This document shows, piece by piece, positions 53,951-61,449 of a DNA stretch of 64,000 nt. The position numbers were made by a program, and so were the translations under genes. The notes under the pieces are model-generated. The model was given only the letters and a program-made list of their open reading frames with translations. It was not told the DNA's origin and ran no database searches. Location of the stretch: NCBI GenBank assembly GCA_022821585.1, contig JAJEDI010000022.1, forward strand, positions 1-64,000, in the 5' to 3' direction. The stretch is from Caldilineaceae bacterium. Its GTDB lineage: Bacteria; Chloroflexota; Anaerolineae; Caldilineales; Caldilineaceae. Within the stretch, counting starts at the first letter, position 1. Each line of letters begins with the position of its first letter.

Positions 53951-55714
53951 ATGCAATCTGAGTCAGCGCGTAGAGCGAACGCCACGCCCACACCAGCCAA
54001 CTCTTTGCTGATCCTCCTCGTCTGCTTCCTTGTGCCCACGGGAGCCTGCTTTCCAGCTTCCCTGTCGATTGGCTCAGACTCCATCCCTGGTGAAACCGGT
54101 TCGGCAGCTGCACAGAGTTCCGCTGCAAGCCTGTCTCTTTCGCTGTCCCGTGCAGGTTCGAGAGCCGGCGCGACGCAGATGCACCCGCCTCTAGGAAAGG
54201 ACATCACCGCTCAGGCCAAAGGCCTGTCCTACAAAAGAGGTGATGGCGGACGCCAAGTGATCGATGACCAGGCATTCTTGGCCCTCGACGGCGATCCGGA
54301 GACCATATGGAATTCCGGCCAACCTGCACCGCAGTGGTACGCTATTGTTCTTGATCAGCCATATGAAGTTGACAGGGTGGAAATGGTCGTAACCCAATTT
54401 CCTCCAGGCAGCACCACACATGAGCTCTGGATCGGCAACGGCTCGGGAGTTCGCACGCTCTACCGAAGACTTTCCGACCTCCACACCGAAGACGGTCAAA
54501 CTCTGGTCGTGGATATCGAACCTCCATTGCTGGCCAGCGAACTGGTGATTCTGACCACCCACAGTACAAGCTGGGTTGCCTGGCGCGAATTTCGCGTCTT
54601 CGGTATCAAGCCTCTCGACTCCGCTTCGGAACTGAAGCAGCCCCCTTTGGCAGCCAGGAAATTCGCGACCGGGTTGAAATTCCCGGTCCAGATTACACAC
54701 GCCGGAGACGGTACCGACCGCATCTTCGTCGTCGAGCAACAGGGGCGCATCAGAACTATCGAAGCTGGCAGCGTCACTGATCAGCACTACTTGGATATAT
54801 CTCACCGCGTGAGTTGCTGCCAGGAACGGGGTATGTTCAATGTGGCCTTCCCTCCTTCCTATGCCGAAGATCGGACCCTCTTCGTGAGCTACTCCAATCT
54901 GGCAGGTGATACGGTTATCAGCCGTTTTGCGGCATCTGGTGAACCGGAGAGAGTCGATCCCCATAGCGAAGAAACGCTTTTGGTCCTGCACCAACCGGGC
55001 AAAATTCACAACGGAGGCCACCTCGCATTTGGACCGAGAGACGGGTTTCTCTACATTGGAAGCGGCGACGGCGGTCTCTGGCATCAAGACAGAGCCCAGA
55101 ATCCTGTTTCCCTGTTGGGCAAAATCCTTCGCATCGATGTAACTGGTACGCAGCGGCCCTACGGTGTGCCTGCCGGCAACCCCTATACCTCAGTGGACGG
55201 GTTCCTTGACGAAATCTGGGCCTTGGGCCTTCGTAATCCTTGGGGATTCGCATTCGACAAAAAAACGGGTGACCTGTTCATTCCGGACACCGGCCACATA
55301 AAACGCGAAGAGGTCAACTTTCAGCCCGCCTCCAGCAAAGGGGGAGAGAACTATGGTTGGCTCCTTCGCGAAGGCACGATATGCTTCGAGTTGTGGCACT
55401 GTGGTATGGAACAAGACAAGCTGCACTCGCCTGTGGCCGAGTACGACCGCTCTCAAGGCTGTGCCATCGTGGGCGGCGTAGTCTATCGCAACAACGGCGG
55501 CAGGGATCTGCAGGGACGCTTCCTGTTTGCCGACTTCTGCAGCGGCCGCATCTGGGGACTCAAAAGGCCCCAACCGATCTACGACAAAATGTGGCAAGCT
55601 GAGCTGGTTGCCGAAGCGGGCGTTCCCATAAGTAGTATAGGTGAAGACGAAAAAGGGAATGTCTATGCCACCGGCTACCAGGATGGTGTTCTCTATCTGC
55701 TTGAAGAGAAATAA
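53951..55714 (+). CDS. Lipoprotein: discoidin-like domain + PQQ-type sugar dehydrogenase (module 1)
   Basis: 587 aa. The ATG at 53951 has AGGAG 9 bases upstream; an earlier ATG at 53792 overlaps the permease gene and is rejected. The signal segment ends PTGAC, a slightly unusual lipobox. Residues ~65-225 are an F5/8-type C (discoidin)-like domain (FLALDGDPETIWNSGQ, VAWREFRVFG), often carbohydrate-binding. Residues ~235-585 match the glucose/sorbosone dehydrogenase beta-propeller of the YliI/Asd family: ITHAGDGTDRIFVVEQQGRI, HNGGHLAFGPRDGFLYIGSGDGG, LGLRNPWGFAFD, and EEVNFQPAS. The catalytic-type His and Arg are present. A CC pair precedes RGMFNVAFPPS. It probably oxidises sugars at the cell surface with PQQ. 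First of five modules in tandem. Confidence 0.88.
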   Translation: MQSESARRANATPTPANSLLILLVCFLVPTGACFPASLSIGSDSIPGETGSAAAQSSAASLSLSLSRAGSRAGATQMHPPLGKDITAQAKGLSYKRGDGGRQVIDDQAFLALDGDPETIWNSGQPAPQWYAIVLDQPYEVDRVEMVVTQFPPGSTTHELWIGNGSGVRTLYRRLSDLHTEDGQTLVVDIEPPLLASELVILTTHSTSWVAWREFRVFGIKPLDSASELKQPPLAARKFATGLKFPVQITHAGDGTDRIFVVEQQGRIRTIEAGSVTDQHYLDISHRVSCCQERGMFNVAFPPSYAEDRTLFVSYSNLAGDTVISRFAASGEPERVDPHSEETLLVLHQPGKIHNGGHLAFGPRDGFLYIGSGDGGLWHQDRAQNPVSLLGKILRIDVTGTQRPYGVPAGNPYTSVDGFLDEIWALGLRNPWGFAFDKKTGDLFIPDTGHIKREEVNFQPASSKGGENYGWLLREGTICFELWHCGMEQDKLHSPVAEYDRSQGCAIVGGVVYRNNGGRDLQGRFLFADFCSGRIWGLKRPQPIYDKMWQAELVAEAGVPISSIGEDEKGNVYATGYQDGVLYLLEEK

Positions 55715-55807
55715 GCAGAAGAAAACTACACCCCCAGCGATCGCCCGGAGAGCAGTAGGACATAAGAAAATCAAGTGAGACTTGCTGCGGACGTCCAGAG
55801 GAATGAA

Positions 55808-57553
55808 TTGAAACATCCGACCTTTGTCATACGAGCCCTGACACTGGCTCTGTTCACGCTGGCTGCAATTGCCTGCTCATCAACCGAGCAGGATGGTCGA
55901 ACCGGAATCGCGACCTCAGCCTCTTCGGCAGATGGCGCACGGCTCACCATCTCTGTATCTCCAGCCGAACCGCCATACTCACCGGCAAGACATGGCCCGC
56001 CCCTTGGCCAGAATATCGCGCCCCTGGCATCAGGGCTCGCCTACATCAGGGGAGACGAAGGCCACCTCGTAGAAGATGAGCAAGCCTACTTGGCCATCGA
56101 CGGCAACCCGGATACGATCTGGAGCTCCAGGCAGCCAGCCCCACAGTCCTACACAATAGTCCTGGACCAACCCTACCTTGTGGACAGGTTGGAGATGGTC
56201 GTAACCCAGTCTCCCCCGGGCCCCACGACCCACGAAATATGGCTCGGTCACGGTTCAGGTCTCCACACTTTCTATAAACGACTCGCAGATGTCCATACCG
56301 AGGATGGGCAGACTCTCGCTATCCCTGTCGAACCCTCTGAGACTGTATACGAAATAGTGATTCGCACCCTTCACAGCCCAAGTTGGGTGGCTTGGCGTGA
56401 ATTCCGGGTCTTCGGGAGCCAGCCTGTAAGCGCAGAATCGGGAGAAAACGGACTCCCCTTTGAGATCGCAGAAGTCGCAACGGGGCTGCAGTATCCTGTC
56501 CGGGTAGCCCACGCCGGCGACGGAAGCGGGCGGATCTTCTTAGTCGAACTACCAGGGCGCATCCGCATCATTGCTAACGGCGTTGTAGAAGACAACCCCT
56601 TCCTGGACATCACCGAGCGCGTAAACTGCTGCGTCGGCGAACGCGGCCTCTTCGGTCTGGCATTTCCTCCTTCCTATCCCGGCTCCAGGCGCTTCTATGT
56701 GAGTTACACCAACCGCGATGGCGCCACCATTGTTAGCCGCTTCAATACGACCGACGACCCCAATCGAGCGGACGAAAACAGCGAGGAGATACTGCTCACA
56801 ATTGACCAGCCGCACCAGAATCACAATGGAGGGCACCTGGCCTTTGGTCCACACGACGGTTTTCTCTACATCGGCAGTGGCGACGGCGGACTTCCCCGCG
56901 ATCCCGAGAACCGCGGCCAGACGACGGATTCCTTGCTTGGGAAGCTACTTCGCATCGACGTCGAATCAGGCGTTGCTCCCTACCAGGTACCTGCCTCCAA
57001 TCCCTTCGTAGACGCCACTGGCTACCGACCCGAAATCTGGGCCCTCGGCCTTCGCAATCCCTGGGGCTTTGCCTTCGACAGCCTGAGCGGCGATCTCTAT
57101 CTGCCCGATACAGGCAACTTCAAACGCGAAGAGGTCAACTACCAGCCGGCCGGCAGTCCCGGAGGACAAAACTATGGCTGGCCCGTTATGGAAGGCAGCA
57201 TCTGTTTCGAGCACGATACTCTCTCCTGCACTGCCGAAGGCCTCACCTTGCCGGTAGCCGAATACGACCACACCCGCGGATGTGCAATCGTTGGCGGGGT
57301 CCTCTACGCCGGAGACAAACTACCCGGTCTCCAGGGCACATTCATTGTCGCCGACTACTGTACTGGTCACATCTGGGGAATCGAGCGGTCGGATGCGGCT
57401 GGGTCTCGAGGCAAAAAGACCAGCTGGCACAGTACACTGTTGGCCAAGGCAGGCATGCCGGTCAGCAGTGTGGGAACGGACGAGCAGGGCAATGTCTACT
57501 TCACTGGCTATGCCAAAGATAAGGGCGTTCTGTTTATCCTCAATCATAGGTAA
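55808..57553 (+). CDS. Lipoprotein: discoidin-like domain + PQQ-type sugar dehydrogenase (module 2)
   Basis: 581 aa paralogue of the preceding protein with the same domain order. The frame opens at GTG 55775, but a TTG at 55808 with AGAGGA 5 bases upstream gives a clean signal peptide ending in the lipobox AAIAC, so it is preferred. The discoidin-like part (~60-220) includes YLAIDGNPDTIWSSRQ and VAWREFRVFG. The dehydrogenase part (~225-580) has HAGDGSGRIFLVELPGRI, NHNGGHLAFGPHDGFLYIGSGDGG, LGLRNPWGFAFD and EEVNYQPAG. The vicinal cysteines are in VNCCVGERGLFG. Conserved single Cys lie in RGCAIVGG and DYCTGHIWG. The gene begins 93 bases after module 1. Confidence 0.88.
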   Translation: MKHPTFVIRALTLALFTLAAIACSSTEQDGRTGIATSASSADGARLTISVSPAEPPYSPARHGPPLGQNIAPLASGLAYIRGDEGHLVEDEQAYLAIDGNPDTIWSSRQPAPQSYTIVLDQPYLVDRLEMVVTQSPPGPTTHEIWLGHGSGLHTFYKRLADVHTEDGQTLAIPVEPSETVYEIVIRTLHSPSWVAWREFRVFGSQPVSAESGENGLPFEIAEVATGLQYPVRVAHAGDGSGRIFLVELPGRIRIIANGVVEDNPFLDITERVNCCVGERGLFGLAFPPSYPGSRRFYVSYTNRDGATIVSRFNTTDDPNRADENSEEILLTIDQPHQNHNGGHLAFGPHDGFLYIGSGDGGLPRDPENRGQTTDSLLGKLLRIDVESGVAPYQVPASNPFVDATGYRPEIWALGLRNPWGFAFDSLSGDLYLPDTGNFKREEVNYQPAGSPGGQNYGWPVMEGSICFEHDTLSCTAEGLTLPVAEYDHTRGCAIVGGVLYAGDKLPGLQGTFIVADYCTGHIWGIERSDAAGSRGKKTSWHSTLLAKAGMPVSSVGTDEQGNVYFTGYAKDKGVLFILNHR

Positions 57554-58084
57554 CTCTGGATTCTGCGAATTGCCGGAAACCATTTACTGCCGGGAATATG
57601 AGCTGCCCCCCTGGCAATACTCCTTTGGAGCAATTGACCTGGTATCTGTGTCGTGACTACAAAGTCCCTGCCATATGGCTGCAATAATTCAGAGAAAGAA
57701 AAGTCTCCTCTCTCCCCACTCCTCTTCCCTCTTTCCTCCCCATTGGGCGGTCGGCCGCAAGCGGCCTCCCTTGTGCGGGGGCACCGCCCCCGCAACGCCC
57801 CCGGCCCAACTCCCGCCGCAGCGAGTGTGAGGGCAATATGACGTTGGCGACCCGCTGCGGCCCGCGCTTCCCCCCATCCAGTCTCTCGACTCATTCCGAG
57901 CGTGAGCCGGCTCAAGCTATGCAGGCGCGAAAACGCCCCATTGGGCCCAACGTGTTCCGATGTTGCCCCCCAAGGGCGCGATACCGAATTACTGACAGTC
58001 CCCCTTTTGAATTCGGATCTGGGCAGACCGCAAATGTTCGCACACCGGTTGTGGCTTGGTCGTTACAGCAAATGAAATGACTCC
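57554..58084. other. Intergenic region with GC-rich repeat inside the dehydrogenase array
   Basis: This 531 base gap separates modules 2 and 3. It contains full-length copy C of the GC-rich repeat (57745-57875). The rest shows no gene, and no clear promoter for the downstream 3.2 kb gene was found. Confidence 0.5.
57745..57875 (+). repeat. GC-rich double-hairpin intergenic repeat, copy C
   Basis: It starts GGGCGGTCGGCCGCAAGCGGCC, continues with CTCCCTTGTGCGGGGGC, ACC, GCCCCCGCAACGCCCC, and keeps the long right part (CGGCCCAACTCCCGCCGCAG, TGTGAGGGCAATATGAC). The first stem has compensating base changes relative to copy A (GGCCG-CAAG-CGGCC against GGGCC-TATTC-GGCCC), which suggests that the structure is kept by selection. 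Confidence 0.8.
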
Positions 58085-61000
58085 ATGAACAGAATCTTCG
58101 GCCTTCTCGTACTGGGGCTGTCCGCCTTGATTGCAGTGGCCTGTGACTCAGCCTCCCAGGCCCCCCAGGTCGAGGGGTCGCCGGCCCCGATCGCCAGCCT
58201 CAACCTCTCGGTTTCGCCCGCAGCAGCCTGGACGGCCTCCCCTTTCGGATCCCCGCCCTTGGGAGAAAACGTGGCACTGCAGGGGTACGCAACTGCCTCT
58301 GCACGAGATGCCGCCGGCCTCCTGGCCGTTGACGCCGTGACCGCGCATCTGGCGATCGACGGCGATTCTTCCTCCGTTTGGAGCTCACAGCAACCGGCTC
58401 CTCAGTGGTTCTCCGTCGCTCTCGACGGGCTCCATCTGGTGAATCGCATCCAGTTGGAGGTTACGCAGGCGCCTGCGGGTGCCACGACGCACGAAATATG
58501 GCTGGGAAATGGTTCCGGCAGTCGGACCCTATTTGCACGGCTATCCGATGTATACACGGACGACGGTCAGCTGCTTGACGTAGAGATCGATCCTCCCCGG
58601 GCCGTCGACGAGGTCTTCATACTTACACTCGACAGCCCTAGCTGGGTGGCATGGCGCGAGATCAGTGTATTCGGCCTTCCCGTGACCGAACCGCTGACCT
58701 TGGACGAGAAGCCTCGACTGACGCTTCAAGCCATCGCTTCCGGACTGGAAATGCCCGTACAGGTCACCCACGCCGGCGACCGGAGCGGGCGCCTCTTCGT
58801 AGCTGAAAAAGAAGGACGCATCCGCATCGTCAAAGATGGCTCAGCCCTGGCAACCCCATTCCTCGACATCTCTGATCGCGTCCGCTGTTGCGTGCACCGG
58901 GGCCTGTTCGACATTGCCTTCCCGCCCTCGCCCGGCACACCAGGACACTTCTATGTCAGCTACACCAACGCCGAAGGCCACACCGTTATCAGCCGCTTCC
59001 GCATTTCTCGGAATCCCGATAAGGCCGACCCCGAAAGTGAAGAAACTGTCCTGTTAATCGAGCAGCCCGCCGAACATCACAACGGCGGCCACATGGCATT
59101 CGGCCCGCAAGACGGATACCTCTATATCTCCAGCGGCGATGGCGGCTCCTTCAGCTATCCCGAGAACCCGGCACTGGAAAGTGACACACTGCTGAGTAAG
59201 CTTCTTCGCATAGATGTAGAGTCAGGCGCCAAACCATATCGTATTCCCGACAGCAATCCCTTCGCCCACACAAGCGGCTACCGCGGTGAGATCTGGGCAC
59301 TGGGGCTGCGCAATCCCGGCAACTTCGCCTTTGACGAGAAGACCGGGGATCTCTTCATCCTCGATTCGGGGCACCGCCGTCGCGAAGAAATCAACTTCCA
59401 ACCCGCGTCCAGCCCAGGAGGCGAAGACTATGGCTGGTTCAAAATGGAGGCGAACCTCTGTTTCAACAACTTCGTCGTCCCCTGCAGCGCCGAATCTCTG
59501 ACTCTGCCGGTAGCCGAATACGACCACTCGCAGGGCTGCGCTATCTCCGGCGGTGCCGTCCACCGTGGCCTTGGCTCTCCCGAACTGCATGGACTCTTCT
59601 TCTTCGCCGACTTCTGTAGCGGTCGTATATGGGGTCTGAAGCGACCCGATCCCCCCATGAGAACGGGATGGATGAGTACGCTCCTGATGAACGTGCCATT
59701 CTCGATCAGTAGCATCGGGCAGGACGAAGTCGGCAATCTCTATGTCACCAGCTTTGACGATGGCGTCCTCTACCAGCTGACCGAGAGAACTGTTTCCTCG
59801 ACTGGCGGCATGGACGTCCGCGAAAACGTCGCCCTGCGCGGATCGGGTCGAGCGTCTGCCCAAGTCGGCTCCATTGAACTTGCTACTGACGGAGATCCGG
59901 CCACCGGCTGGGAATCTGAAAAACTCCCGCCTCAGTGGTTCTCGGTCCTCCTCGATGACCTCTACTTGCTCGATCGGATTGAACTGGTATTTCCCCCCGG
60001 CGCCCGCGGGCCCGCAACCCTTGAGCTCTGGTTGGGCAACGAATCCGGAACACGTACTCTCTTTAAGCGTTTCGACCAAATCTGGCCCGGCAGCGAACGC
60101 CTGCTGGCCATCCCCATAGAACCGCCCCAAGTCGCCAACGAAGTCTTGCTGCTCTCTCTGCAAGGTCAGGATAAAGTCGCCTGGCAGGAAGTCAGGGTCT
60201 TCGGCTCCTCCTCTGCCTACCTGCAAGCGCAAAGTACTGTGCCTCAGGTCCGCCTCGCCGCGAGCGTTACCGGCCTCGAACTTCCAGTTCTGATTGCGCA
60301 TGCGGGTGACGGCAGCGGCCGAATCTTCATAGCCGAGCAGAAAGGACGGATTCGCATCCTGAAAGATGGTCGCCTTCTGGATTCCCCCTTTCTCGACATT
60401 ACCGACAGCATCGCCTGCTGTGGAGAGCAAGGCCTGTTCGGACTCGCCTTCCCTCCATCCTATCACCAGAGCCGGCACTTCTACGTCAGCTACTCGAATC
60501 CCGACGGCGATACCATTGTCAGCCGCTTCAGGACAACTGATCACCCCGATAGAGCAAACCGCGACTCCGAGGAAGTCCTCTTGAAACTCGAGCAACCCTA
60601 CAAGGTTCACAACGGCGGCCACCTGGCTTTCGGACCCCTTGACGGCTTCCTTTACGTCGGCAGTGGCGATGGGGGCACCTTCCGCGATCCCGACAACATG
60701 GCGCAGAGACCGGACACACTACTCGGAAAGATCCTGCGAATCGACGTGGAATCCGGCAACCTGCCCTACGCTGTCCCGAATGACAATCCATTCGTCCACG
60801 CAGATGGCTATCGTGGAGAAATCTGGGCCCTGGGCCTCCGAAATCCTTGGGGCTTTGCCTTTGATCCGGAATCCGGTGATCTCTTCATTCCCGATGTGGG
60901 AGGTAGCCTGCGTGAAGAGGTTAACTTTCAGCCCGCGAGCAGCGCAGCGGGAAGAAATTTCGGCTGGGCTGTGATGGAGGGCAACATCTGCTTCGAGCAT

Positions 61001-61333
61001 GACTTCCTCATCTGCAACGCCGAGGGTCTAACCTCCCCCGTCGCCGAATACGACCATGCCCAGGGCTGCGCCGTCGTCGGCGGAGCGGTCTACAGGGGGA
61101 CCGCCATCCCCGCCTTGAACGGACTCTTCCTCTTCGCCGATTTCTGCCGCGGTGACATATGGGGTCTCAGGCGTGCCGTAAACACATCAAACGGCACAGC
61201 TGAAATAAGGTGGGAGAGCGCCCTGCTCGCAAACGCCGGCTTCCCTGTAAGCAGCATTGGGGAAGACGAAGAGGGCAACGTCTACGCCGCCGGTTACCAG
61301 GATGGTACAATCTATATGATCACTTCGAAATAG
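58085..61333 (+). CDS. Double-module lipoprotein: two discoidin-like + sugar dehydrogenase units in one chain (modules 3 and 4)
   Basis: 1082 aa. The signal peptide ends in the lipobox IAVAC (Cys near residue 19). Unit one spans ~45-570 and unit two ~577-1082, each a discoidin-like domain plus a glucose/sorbosone dehydrogenase propeller. Unit two lacks a signal peptide and follows directly after the YQLTER end of unit one, so two former genes have fused head to tail. Unit one deviates: HHNGGHMAFGP is intact but LGLRNPGNFAFD replaces LGLRNPWGFAFD and LDSGHRRREEINFQ replaces the PDTG form. Unit two is canonical (VHNGGHLAFGPLDGFLYVGSGDGG, LGLRNPWGFAFD). Both keep the CC pair before the GLF motif (RVRCCVHRGLFD; SIACCGEQGLFG). 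The start ATG at 58085 is well placed for the signal peptide. Confidence 0.9.
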   Translation: MNRIFGLLVLGLSALIAVACDSASQAPQVEGSPAPIASLNLSVSPAAAWTASPFGSPPLGENVALQGYATASARDAAGLLAVDAVTAHLAIDGDSSSVWSSQQPAPQWFSVALDGLHLVNRIQLEVTQAPAGATTHEIWLGNGSGSRTLFARLSDVYTDDGQLLDVEIDPPRAVDEVFILTLDSPSWVAWREISVFGLPVTEPLTLDEKPRLTLQAIASGLEMPVQVTHAGDRSGRLFVAEKEGRIRIVKDGSALATPFLDISDRVRCCVHRGLFDIAFPPSPGTPGHFYVSYTNAEGHTVISRFRISRNPDKADPESEETVLLIEQPAEHHNGGHMAFGPQDGYLYISSGDGGSFSYPENPALESDTLLSKLLRIDVESGAKPYRIPDSNPFAHTSGYRGEIWALGLRNPGNFAFDEKTGDLFILDSGHRRREEINFQPASSPGGEDYGWFKMEANLCFNNFVVPCSAESLTLPVAEYDHSQGCAISGGAVHRGLGSPELHGLFFFADFCSGRIWGLKRPDPPMRTGWMSTLLMNVPFSISSIGQDEVGNLYVTSFDDGVLYQLTERTVSSTGGMDVRENVALRGSGRASAQVGSIELATDGDPATGWESEKLPPQWFSVLLDDLYLLDRIELVFPPGARGPATLELWLGNESGTRTLFKRFDQIWPGSERLLAIPIEPPQVANEVLLLSLQGQDKVAWQEVRVFGSSSAYLQAQSTVPQVRLAASVTGLELPVLIAHAGDGSGRIFIAEQKGRIRILKDGRLLDSPFLDITDSIACCGEQGLFGLAFPPSYHQSRHFYVSYSNPDGDTIVSRFRTTDHPDRANRDSEEVLLKLEQPYKVHNGGHLAFGPLDGFLYVGSGDGGTFRDPDNMAQRPDTLLGKILRIDVESGNLPYAVPNDNPFVHADGYRGEIWALGLRNPWGFAFDPESGDLFIPDVGGSLREEVNFQPASSAAGRNFGWAVMEGNICFEHDFLICNAEGLTSPVAEYDHAQGCAVVGGAVYRGTAIPALNGLFLFADFCRGDIWGLRRAVNTSNGTAEIRWESALLANAGFPVSSIGEDEEGNVYAAGYQDGTIYMITSK

Positions 61334-61449
61334 TCCGCCGGCATTCGCATCGAAGCTCTTGGCCCAATCCCTTCTGGCACTTTGAACCGACTTCAACAAA
61401 GCCGTCCCGCCGTCTACAAGGCCAACCTGTCCCACCGAATGAACCCTCT

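Noticed and set aside
59222-60622. Long antisense frame (466 aa) over the double dehydrogenase gene
   Set aside because: It is a mirror frame caused by the GC-rich codon pattern of the sense gene; the sense strand has full family motifs and a signal peptide.
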